Below are positions 17,090 to 24,204 of a DNA stretch of 41,771 nucleotides, piece by piece. The stretch is from an uncultured Bacteroidota bacterium. GTDB lineage: Bacteria; Bacteroidota; Bacteroidia; Bacteroidales; GWA2-32-17. Position 1 is the stretch's first letter. Every line of letters begins with the position of its first letter. The stretch is from NCBI GenBank assembly GCA_903837285.1, contig CAILUD010000188.1:1-41771 (forward strand), written 5' to 3'. The notes beneath the pieces are model-generated. The model saw only the letters and a list, made by a program, of their open reading frames with translations. It was not told the origin of the DNA and ran no database searches. The translations under genes and the position numbers were made by a program.

Positions 17090-19020
17090 TGAGTAAAACA
17101 AATTACATATTAAAACAATTTATTATTTTATTTGTTAGCATTTTTCCTTTTTCTGTATATTGTCAAATAGATACGGTTCATTTAAAGGAAGTTGAGATTA
17201 AAGAAAAATTTCCTCTGTATTCTGTTATTAAACGAACTGAGGTTGACTCTATAAGAATGATGCGAAGCATTAGCGCAAATCTGGGAGAAGTGCTTGCTTT
17301 TGAACCAGGTTTATCTATTAAGCATTCCGGTGATGGAAGTCTTGCTACAGTTTCTTTTCGTGGTGCCGATGCTTCTCATACAAAAATAAACTGGAATGGA
17401 ATGCCTGTTAATTCAAATATGAATGGCCAGGTCGATTTCTCATTAATCCCTGCTTGTCCCACCGATAAAGTAAATATTTTATATGGGGCAAATAGTTTAA
17501 TTTCTGGCTCAGGAGCTTTAGGTGGAACAATAAGTTTAAATTCTGCAAATTTTGAAAGCATTAAACAAAATGCAGAAATAAAACAGGAATTTGGAAGTTT
17601 TGGATTATCTAATTCATATTTAGGAGTTGCATTAGGTAAAAAATATTTAAAATCTTTAACAAGTTTTTCATATCATAAATCAGAAAATAAATTTAAATAT
17701 CAGAATATTGCAGTTCTTCCAAATCAGGAAATGATACAAAATAATGCAGAATTTGATAGGTTAAGTATAAAAGAAGAACTGATATATAAAAAAGAAGCAA
17801 ATGAGTTTGCCTTACATTTCTGGCAAAATTCAGCATTCAGAAGAATTCCTGTTTTAATGACTAATGTTTTTTCATCAAGGCACGACGAAAACCAGATTGA
17901 TGAATCAACTAGAGTAATTACATCTTGGAGTTATAAGCATAATTGTTTTCGTTCATATATTAAACAAGGATTTAGTTATAGTTATTTGAATTATAATTTA
18001 AGCCAATATTCTGGTAACAATCTGGTTACTTTTATTAATTCTAAGAGCAAAGAGAATCAGTATTACACTGCAATTGGTTCAAGGTATTGTTTAACAGATG
18101 ATATAAAAATTAGTGCCACTTTAAATTATTCAAAACAAAATGCAGAAATTTACGAAAAAAATTATAATCAGGGATATAATATAATTCATAATGTTATAGA
18201 TGGAATGGCAGATATTGAAGTATCGCCTTATAGCTGGTTTAATATTTCTTTATTATCAAGAGTTAAAAAGCAGGGAAGCTATAAGCTTGTTTATATTCCT
18301 GCAATATTTTTCTTAGTTCAACCATATAAAACTTTTCAGATTAAATCGTCTTTATCGCATAATGTTAATTTTCCTACTTTAAATGATTTGTATTTTATTC
18401 CGGGTGGTAACATTAATCTTAAACCAGAGAAAGGTGTACAGAGTGATATTAGTTTTGAATATCAGAATTCGTTTGGAAAAAGAACTATTAAACATGAATT
18501 AAAATCAGAAATAGGATTGTTTTATACTAATATTAATAGTTGGATTTTATGGCAGCCATCTCAGTTTGGATACTGGACTCCGCAAAATATCAGAAATATG
18601 ATTTCAAAGGGGATTCAATTTAAATCCAGTTTTGTTTATAATCTTAACAAAATTAAAATAATTGTGCATGGAGCATATACTTTTAATATTGCAAAAGCAA
18701 ATGATGCTGATTATATAACTGAGCAACTTCCATATTTGCCAAAGCATTCAGCAAATACTTCAATGAACATTAATTTTAAAAAATTTAATTTTAATATAGA
18801 AGAAATATATACAGATAAAAGAACGACTTCGTTTTATAATCACGATTTACAGCCATTATTTCTTACTAATATTTCAACCTCATATTTAATAAAATTTAAA
18901 AACTTTTCATTAAATACAGAAATAAGATTAAATAATTTATTAAATGAAAACTATCAACTAGTGCAATGGAGACCAATGCCAGGTCGGAATTTATCTATTT
19001 CTTTAAGTATTAAAATATAG
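17089..19020 (+). CDS. btuB: TonB-dependent outer-membrane receptor, BtuB-like
   Basis: Outer-membrane barrel of 643 residues for energised uptake, most likely of cobamides because of the riboswitch and the BtuG-like neighbour. A signal peptide ends near YC-Q. Next come a TonB-box-like stretch (DTVHLKEVEIKE), the plug domain with LGEVLAFEPGLSIKHSG and SFRGADASHTKINWNG, and ILYGANSLISGSGALGGTISL. The remainder is a beta-barrel ending in an aromatic/hydrophobic strand (LSISLSIKI). The length is close to E. coli BtuB, much shorter than SusC proteins, and there is no carboxypeptidase-like N-terminal extension. The start overlaps the preceding stop by one base. The lipoprotein gene starts 3 bases after its stop. 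Confidence 0.88.
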   Translation: MSKTNYILKQFIILFVSIFPFSVYCQIDTVHLKEVEIKEKFPLYSVIKRTEVDSIRMMRSISANLGEVLAFEPGLSIKHSGDGSLATVSFRGADASHTKINWNGMPVNSNMNGQVDFSLIPACPTDKVNILYGANSLISGSGALGGTISLNSANFESIKQNAEIKQEFGSFGLSNSYLGVALGKKYLKSLTSFSYHKSENKFKYQNIAVLPNQEMIQNNAEFDRLSIKEELIYKKEANEFALHFWQNSAFRRIPVLMTNVFSSRHDENQIDESTRVITSWSYKHNCFRSYIKQGFSYSYLNYNLSQYSGNNLVTFINSKSKENQYYTAIGSRYCLTDDIKISATLNYSKQNAEIYEKNYNQGYNIIHNVIDGMADIEVSPYSWFNISLLSRVKKQGSYKLVYIPAIFFLVQPYKTFQIKSSLSHNVNFPTLNDLYFIPGGNINLKPEKGVQSDISFEYQNSFGKRTIKHELKSEIGLFYTNINSWILWQPSQFGYWTPQNIRNMISKGIQFKSSFVYNLNKIKIIVHGAYTFNIAKANDADYITEQLPYLPKHSANTSMNINFKKFNFNIEEIYTDKRTTSFYNHDLQPLFLTNISTSYLIKFKNFSLNTEIRLNNLLNENYQLVQWRPMPGRNLSISLSIKI

Positions 19021-19023
19021 GTA

Positions 19024-20088
19024 ATGAAAATTAAAGATTTAAATATTGTTTTTTGTTTATTGATTTTTGTTATTTACGTTAGTTCCTGTCGTAACAAAGA
19101 AGAAAAGCCAGTGCCTGTAAGCATTAATAAAAAAGGTTTTTTTGTTGTTAATGAAGGAAACTATACATGGGGAAATTCTTCGCTTTCGTTTTATGATGAA
19201 ATAAATGACAAGTTTTATCCTGATATTTTTTATGATGCAAATGCAGTACCTCTCGGTGATGTTGCTTTTTCAATGACAGTACGAAATAATAAATGCTACA
19301 TTGTTGTAAATAATTCAGGATTAATTTATATTGTTAATGCAGATGATTTAAAATATATTGGAAAAATAACAGGACTAAATTCTCCAAGACAAATTGTTAT
19401 AGTTAATGATACACTAGCATATGTTTCTGACTTATATGATACAAGAATAGCTAAAGTAAATTTATTAAACAATACTATTTCTGGTTATATTAATATTGGA
19501 CATTCAACAGAAAAAATGTTATTTAGTTCTGGAAAAATATTTATTACATGCTGGTCGTATGGAAATTTAGTATATTCAATTGATGCATTAACTGGAGTTA
19601 AGCTGGATTCTGCAGTAGTAGGAAAGCAACCAAACAGTATTGTTAATGATATAAACGGAAATCTTTGGGTGCTTTGTGACGGTGGTTTTACAGGAAGTAC
19701 ATATGGTGAAGAAAATGCTACTCTTTGGTGTCTTAACAACTCAAATTTGGATGAAATAAAACATTTTACATTCCCTCAAATTCAATCATCACCAACTCAT
19801 TTAAATATTAATGGAGCAGGAGATAGTCTTTATTTTATTAATAATGATATTTTCCAAATGTCAATTAATGATAACAATATGCCAATAAATCCAATAATAA
19901 TTTCTTCAGGAAAAAACTTTTATAGCATGGCTGTTCACACTCACTCAAATGAAATAATTGTTGCCGATGCAAAGAATTATGTAGCTAATGGTGAAGTTAT
20001 GGTGTATTCTAAAAGCGGACAATTAAAAAAATCTTTTGCAACCGGTGTTAATCCTGGTTGGGTTGAGATTTATGACATGACTTATTAA
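19024..20088 (+). CDS. btuG: BtuG-like surface lipoprotein (DUF5074/YncE-like beta-propeller)
   Basis: Lipoprotein of 354 residues. The signal peptide ends in a lipobox-like VSSC (C22), followed by RNKEEK, a polar, charged stretch as seen in surface-exported Bacteroidota lipoproteins. The body has repeated four-stranded blades of YncE type: FFVVNEGNYTWGNSSLSFYD, then YIVNADDLKYIGKI, VAYVSD-like (LAYVSDLYDTRIAKVN) and ILWVLCDG-type strands. The family includes BtuG, which binds cobamides with very high affinity and hands them to BtuB in Bacteroides. It is the last gene of the riboswitch operon. A truncated dispersed repeat and the cassette-like region follow its stop. Confidence 0.85.
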   Translation: MKIKDLNIVFCLLIFVIYVSSCRNKEEKPVPVSINKKGFFVVNEGNYTWGNSSLSFYDEINDKFYPDIFYDANAVPLGDVAFSMTVRNNKCYIVVNNSGLIYIVNADDLKYIGKITGLNSPRQIVIVNDTLAYVSDLYDTRIAKVNLLNNTISGYINIGHSTEKMLFSSGKIFITCWSYGNLVYSIDALTGVKLDSAVVGKQPNSIVNDINGNLWVLCDGGFTGSTYGEENATLWCLNNSNLDEIKHFTFPQIQSSPTHLNINGAGDSLYFINNDIFQMSINDNNMPINPIIISSGKNFYSMAVHTHSNEIIVADAKNYVANGEVMVYSKSGQLKKSFATGVNPGWVEIYDMTY

Positions 20089-20089
20089 T

Positions 20090-20102
20090 TGTCATTCTGA
20101 AC
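20090..20102. repeat. truncated half-copy of the dispersed TGTCATTCTGA repeat
   Basis: TGTCATTCTGAAC matches the left arm of the dispersed hairpin repeat that is complete at 24100-24171, but no right arm follows. It breaks off next to the partial cassette-like repeat at 20122-20148. Confidence 0.5.
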
Positions 20103-20121
20103 ATCCGCCGCTTTGAACTTC

Positions 20122-20148
20122 ACGGTGTTGTTGTAGGTGGTGTTAGCA
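20122..20148. repeat. attC-like repeat, partial copy (3' of the toxin gene)
   Basis: The 16-base block GTAGGTGGTGTTAGCA at 20133-20148 is repeated exactly at 21014-21029, and similarity extends further left (ACGGTGTTGTT versus ACGTTGTTATC). Both copies lie 3' of minus-strand genes. Only one arm is present here. Confidence 0.55.
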
Positions 20149-20262
20149 AATGTAAGTATTGTTGTTGTCGAATTTCATTCGATGTCAACGAGCTGAATAG
20201 TTTTCAATTTGCAAAAGTTTTCAACGAGAAGAGACGTTCTTTTAAACTAAATCTAAAAATAA

Positions 20263-20559
20263 TTAGTATTTCTTTTTCTTCGGTTTTTGCCTGTTATCGT
20301 AGAAATTTATGAGAATAATTTTATTTACTCTAATTTGGTAAAATAAAGTTACTTGTTTAAATATTACAAAACCTCTAATATTAAGGTCGTTATTTTCAAT
20401 TGTGCCAATTTCTGGAAGTTCTTTTATAGTATCTAAAAAGTCATATACTTTTTTAACGAAAATTTTAATACTTGATTCTCCCCATTCTAATCTGAGATAT
20501 TCAATAATCAAGTCAAATTTCTTGTCAGCCTGTTTTGACCAATAAATTTCTAAAGCCAT
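20263..20559 (-). CDS. RelE/ParE-family toxin
   Basis: Toxin of 98 residues of the ParE/RelE fold. Features are the N-terminal EIYWSKQADKKFDLIIEYL helix pattern, the central GESSIKIFVKKVYDFLDTIKELPEIG, then RGFVIFKQVTLFYQIRVNKIILINFYDNRQ, where the FYDNRQ end is typical of these toxins. The strongly basic tail (KPKKKKY) is notable. It is either an mRNA interferase (RelE-like) or a gyrase poison (ParE-like); the sequence alone does not decide. Its start overlaps the end of the antitoxin gene by 10 bases, the usual coupling of type II pairs. Confidence 0.85.
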   Translation of the reverse strand: MALEIYWSKQADKKFDLIIEYLRLEWGESSIKIFVKKVYDFLDTIKELPEIGTIENNDLNIRGFVIFKQVTLFYQIRVNKIILINFYDNRQKPKKKKY

Positions 20560-20792
20560 TTTTTATGCTTTTTTGAAACTTCTGAATGTTTGATTAAGTT
20601 TTCGTCATTATGGCTTTCTTTTTCAATAAGAATTAATTCTTCTTGTTCTTCTTTAGTCAACCTAGACCACAATTGATTATTTTTAGCATCTTTTGCCTTT
20701 AAAAGTAATTCATAAAATTTATATAAAACGCTCTCATTGTTGAAAGTATCTATTAATTTATGAAAATTAGTTTTTAGTTCTATCGTGCTCAT
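20550..20792 (-). CDS. antitoxin of the RelE/ParE pair
   Basis: Protein of 80 residues immediately upstream of and overlapping the toxin gene. It begins STIELKTNFHKLIDTFNNESVLYKFYELLLKAK, a short N-terminal strand and helices as in a family of Bacteroidota ParE antitoxins. The Glu/Lys-rich tail (EEQEELILIEKESHNDEN) would wrap the toxin. I do not see a classical ribbon-helix-helix or HTH consensus, so self-regulation through DNA binding is uncertain. A -7 box lies 16 bases upstream in a leader shared with the neighbouring lipoprotein gene. Confidence 0.78.
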   Translation of the reverse strand: MSTIELKTNFHKLIDTFNNESVLYKFYELLLKAKDAKNNQLWSRLTKEEQEELILIEKESHNDENLIKHSEVSKKHKKWL

Positions 20793-20815
20793 AATAGTTA
20801 TTTTTTACAAATTTA
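20790..20815 (-). promoter_or_regulatory. shared promoter/leader of the antitoxin gene
   Basis: On the minus strand TAAATTTG (20808-20815) fits the -7 consensus, followed by GTAAAAAATAACTATTATG into the start codon. The block at 20790-20812 differs at only two of 23 positions from that at 21618-21640, before the lipoprotein gene. Confidence 0.6.
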
Positions 20816-20900
20816 ATGAAATTAATAGTTTTTTGCAATTATTATTTAAAAGTCAAATTTAAAGTACTTTAGCGAAGGTCTTTTTTTTCCTCTTATATTT

Positions 20901-21031
20901 TCTAACGGTTCAAGCTACGTAACGACGTGCATTTACTTGTAGTCGGTGTCAAACCGCTAAGAATTTATTTAATGTTAAAGTTGTCAAGTTGCCTATAACT
21001 GCACGTTGTTATCGTAGGTGGTGTTAGCACC
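20901..21031. repeat. 130-bp imperfect palindrome resembling an integron attC site
   Basis: The arm CTACGTAACGACGTGCA (20915-20931) pairs with TGCACGTTGTTATCGTAG (21000-21017), with one bulged base and one mismatch. The outer ends carry TCTAAC (20901-20906) and GTTAGCAC (21023-21030). Size, imperfect pairing and CTAAC/GTTAG ends fit an attC-like recombination site, but the exact R-box consensus is not met and there is no integrase in the window. Confidence 0.55.
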
Positions 21032-21041
21032 TGTATTTTAT

Positions 21042-21620
21042 TTAGAAAGGTCTCATTCCATCATCACTTCTATATATTTGTCCATTAGTAGCGTCAAGAA
21101 TTACCCAAGGATAACCATTGTCACCATTAATTTTCCACACTAATTTATAAGATTTTTGATAATTTTCGTTATATGCATTTAAATCGTATATACCAAGTCT
21201 ATATGCAATGCAGGTATTAGAATAATCCATTTTTTGCCTTGCAATTTTAATCGCTGTAAAATAATCAATAGTTGGAGTCAATGAAATCGGAATTGAAAGG
21301 TGACATAGTGTGTCATAAGAAGTTATTGTGTTATTATAATATGATAAAACATAACCAGAAGTAAATACTATTAAATTCTCATAAAACACATTGCAAAACA
21401 CTGTCCAATGATCTGGGTATGTTTTAATTTTATAAATCTGCAACTCTGGATATTTTGTTAAAGTGTCATTTAATGCTTGGGAATTTAATGAACTTGGGTC
21501 AACAAGATGGTTTTTATCTTTAAGTTCAGTAATATTATTGCATCCTTCATTCTGCTTTTTACAAGTTGTCATAAAAAGCGAAATTGTCAAAATTACTGTA
21601 AGTAAAAGTTGCGTTTTCAT
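21042..21620 (-). CDS. putative lipoprotein with PepSY-like C-terminus
   Basis: Protein of 192 residues with a signal peptide ending at a lipobox-like MTTC (C20), followed by KKQ, so probably a periplasmic or outer-membrane lipoprotein. The C-terminal ~70 residues (AIKIARQKM, then YKLVWKINGDNGYPWVILDATNGQIY) resemble a PepSY domain: an IA-containing helix and a VDA-TG-I hairpin. No function can be assigned; PepSY domains often inhibit peptidases. It lies between a cassette-like palindrome and a GTTAGCACC end box, and shares its promoter/leader with the antitoxin gene. Confidence 0.6.
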   Translation of the reverse strand: MKTQLLLTVILTISLFMTTCKKQNEGCNNITELKDKNHLVDPSSLNSQALNDTLTKYPELQIYKIKTYPDHWTVFCNVFYENLIVFTSGYVLSYYNNTITSYDTLCHLSIPISLTPTIDYFTAIKIARQKMDYSNTCIAYRLGIYDLNAYNENYQKSYKLVWKINGDNGYPWVILDATNGQIYRSDDGMRPF

Positions 21621-21640
21621 AGTAGTTGTTTTTTACAAAT
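21618..21640 (-). promoter_or_regulatory. leader of the lipoprotein gene, copy of the antitoxin leader
   Basis: This 23-base block runs into the ATG and matches the block at 20790-20812 except for two A/G changes. It contains the TTTG of a -7 box (AATATTTG on the minus strand). Confidence 0.55.
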
Positions 21641-21643
21641 ATT

Positions 21644-21652
21644 GGTGCTAAC
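21644..21652. repeat. cassette-like end box upstream of the lipoprotein gene
   Basis: On the minus strand GTTAGCACC lies about 24 bases before the ATG. It is the complement of the GGTGCTAAC-type outer box of the palindrome at 20901-21031, and could be the right end of a third site. Confidence 0.4.
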
Positions 21653-21746
21653 TCTTTTATATGTATGATACTTTCACACACATTTACCAATTAAGTGTGT
21701 TTATGTATGACTGAATTTATTCTTATATAATTAAAATTGCTAATTG

Positions 21747-23894
21747 TTATTTTACAATCATCATTTCATCTACAAGGTTTGTAGCACCTGCAAATTTATC
21801 TATAATAAATAGCACATAACGTATATCAACAGAAATTGTACGTTGTAATGCTGGTTCAAAAGCAATGTCACCACTCATGGCTTCCCAGTTACCGTCAAAT
21901 GCAATACCTATTAGCTCGCCTTGCGAATTTAAAACAGGGCTACCACTATTGCCACCGGTAATGTCATTATTGCTCAGGAAACAGGTTTTCATTAAGTTGT
22001 TTTCGCCATACTGTCCATAATCTTTGTTTTTCCATAGCTCTTTCAATCTGGCAGGAACTTTAAATTCATTAACAGTAGAATCTTCTTTCTGCATAACACC
22101 GTTCAGTGTTGTAAAAAGGTCATATTCTACAGCATCTCCTGGCGAATATGCAAGTGCGTTTCCAAAAGTTAATCTCATGGTCGAATTAGCATCAGGATAA
22201 AAAACTTTATCAGTTTCCATCTCACGCAATCCTTGAATAAATAATCGGTTTGCTTTATCTAATTCTGTTTGTTGTTGTTCATAAATTGAACTGAATTTTT
22301 TATACCCACCGTATATTGAGTACATTGTTTCAAATAACAAATCTCTGTCTATTGCTTTGTAAGTAGGGTCTTGAAGTAGTCCTAATACAGACTCGCGATT
22401 TGAAAAAACTGAGTTTGAATAAACATAATTAGCAAATTTATCAAAATCTCCTTTGTATGACTTTTTAATTTCTTTAAATATTGAAGGATGATAATCTGGT
22501 TGAATATCCTCGTAATACATTTTTAATAGTGACGAAAACAGTTTTTTATCAGTTTCTAAATTAAAATCTTTGTAAAAGCTAAGCGTTTGCTCAACTAATT
22601 CAGACGACATTTTATTTTTATTTTCAATTTTTATAGTGTCATTTTCTAAAACTTTATAAAGAGGAATAAACCTACTTGCAAAAGAAATTGCATCTACTCC
22701 TCTTAATCCAGCTTCGTTCATGTAAGTTTTAAGTAAATTAAAATCTTTTAATTGAGTATAATATTTTTCAATGTTGCCAAGAACCTGACCGTATTTATTC
22801 TTGCGTTCTTGTGATTGATTCACCCAATTATCGAATTTTTTTTCAATTGATTTTTTTGAGCCCAAAACATCTAAACGAATTAATCCTTTTGTTTGGCCAA
22901 TAAAATATTTCCAGTAGTTTGCTGTTTGAGCATATTTTGCTGCATATTTTATTCTTATTGCATCACTTTTGCCCATATCTTCGCGTAAAATTGAAAGCTT
23001 TTTGTCACGTATTTTTACAACTGCTGGGTTTGTAACATTCATTGCTTCAGAAACTCCCCAAGAAGAAAGGTAACGGCTTGTTCTGCCAGGATATCCCATA
23101 ATCATGGTAAAATCACCTTCTTTAACTCCGGCAATTGATACTGGAAGAGAATGTTTTGGAATATACGGAACGTTAGCTTGAGAAAATTCAGCAGGTTTTC
23201 CATCGGGCGACATATAAACTCTAAAAACAGAAAAATCGCAAGTATGCCTTGGCCACATCCAATTATCGGTATCGCCACCAAATTTTCCAATTGATGAAGG
23301 AGGAGCGCCTACAAGTCTTACGTCTTTATATATTTCATATTTAAGTAAATAAAAATCATTTCCTCCAAAAAAACTTCTTACATTAGCCACATAGCCTGTT
23401 CCTGAAGTTGCCTCTTTTTCTATTTTTTTTGAAATGGTTTTTATTTTATCAGCCCTATCAGATTCTGACATGTTATCATTTATTTCGCTTCTTACTTTTT
23501 CAGTAACATCTTCAATGCTGATTAAAAATTTGGCTGTTAATCCAGGGTTTGGTAATTCTTCTTTTTGATTCATTGCCCAAAAACCATCTGATAAATAATC
23601 GTGTTCAACTGTACTATGTGCTTGAATAGCACTATAACCACAATGATGATTAGTAAGAATTAATCCTTGTTTTGAAACAATTTCTCCGGTACAACCATTT
23701 CCAAATTGAATAATTGCATCCTTTAAGCTAGCATGATTAATATTGTATATGTCATCAGCAGAAAGTTTTAGACCAGCTTTTTTAATGTCGTCATATTTTT
23801 TATTAATCATGGTAAGCAACCACATTCCTTCATCAGCAAATGAGAAAGTCCATGAACTTAATAACAACAGAATAAGAGATAATTTTCGTAACAT
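21747..23894 (-). CDS. S46 family dipeptidyl-peptidase, DPP7-type
   Basis: Periplasmic serine exopeptidase of 715 residues that releases dipeptides from the N-terminus of oligopeptides. A signal peptide (about 1-20, ending SFA) is followed by DEGMWLL, as in the family. The catalytic histidine lies in LTNHHCGYSAIQ (H83/H84) and the serine is S650 in GGNSGSPV. The residue 18 positions after that serine is glycine (FDGN). In the family, Gly here marks DPP7 (hydrophobic P1) and Arg marks DPP11 (Asp/Glu P1), so hydrophobic P1 preference is predicted. The gene diverges from the AddB-like gene. On the minus strand a near-consensus TACCTTTA box lies at 23921-23928. Confidence 0.93.
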   Translation of the reverse strand: MLRKLSLILLLLSSWTFSFADEGMWLLTMINKKYDDIKKAGLKLSADDIYNINHASLKDAIIQFGNGCTGEIVSKQGLILTNHHCGYSAIQAHSTVEHDYLSDGFWAMNQKEELPNPGLTAKFLISIEDVTEKVRSEINDNMSESDRADKIKTISKKIEKEATSGTGYVANVRSFFGGNDFYLLKYEIYKDVRLVGAPPSSIGKFGGDTDNWMWPRHTCDFSVFRVYMSPDGKPAEFSQANVPYIPKHSLPVSIAGVKEGDFTMIMGYPGRTSRYLSSWGVSEAMNVTNPAVVKIRDKKLSILREDMGKSDAIRIKYAAKYAQTANYWKYFIGQTKGLIRLDVLGSKKSIEKKFDNWVNQSQERKNKYGQVLGNIEKYYTQLKDFNLLKTYMNEAGLRGVDAISFASRFIPLYKVLENDTIKIENKNKMSSELVEQTLSFYKDFNLETDKKLFSSLLKMYYEDIQPDYHPSIFKEIKKSYKGDFDKFANYVYSNSVFSNRESVLGLLQDPTYKAIDRDLLFETMYSIYGGYKKFSSIYEQQQTELDKANRLFIQGLREMETDKVFYPDANSTMRLTFGNALAYSPGDAVEYDLFTTLNGVMQKEDSTVNEFKVPARLKELWKNKDYGQYGENNLMKTCFLSNNDITGGNSGSPVLNSQGELIGIAFDGNWEAMSGDIAFEPALQRTISVDIRYVLFIIDKFAGATNLVDEMMIVK

Positions 23895-24204
23895 AATTAT
23901 AGAAATTTTTTACAGAACTGTAAAGGTAAGAATTTATTGATTTAAGATTTTATTTTTTAATCAATTCAGAATATTTAAGTATGGAGATTTGTGAATGTGT
24001 TCAATTTTTATTTCAGAAATATCAAATTCATTGAATTTTATTACCTTTAGCATTGATAGTTTTAGGATTTTTTATTGAATCTTTAAAACTAAAATTCTTT
24101 GTCATGTTGAGCGTAGTCGAGACATCTATTTTGATTATTATTATAGATTCTTCACTTCGTTCAGAATGACATTTGTTTGAAATGTAAGCAAAAATAATAT
24201 TTAC
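23895..24204. other. 310-bp divergent intergenic region
   Basis: No gene is seen. It holds the possible promoter of the S46 peptidase gene near its left end and a complete copy of the dispersed hairpin repeat at 24100-24171. The rest is AT-rich without further structure. Confidence 0.6.
24100..24171. repeat. dispersed hairpin repeat, intergenic copy
   Basis: It begins TGTCATGTTGAGCG and ends TTCAGAATGACA, with ACATCT and AGATTCTTCACTTCG in the inner arms, so it folds as a long imperfect hairpin. The same family occurs inside three phosphatase genes downstream. Such TGTCAT...ATGACA elements are widespread between genes in Bacteroidota. Confidence 0.75.
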
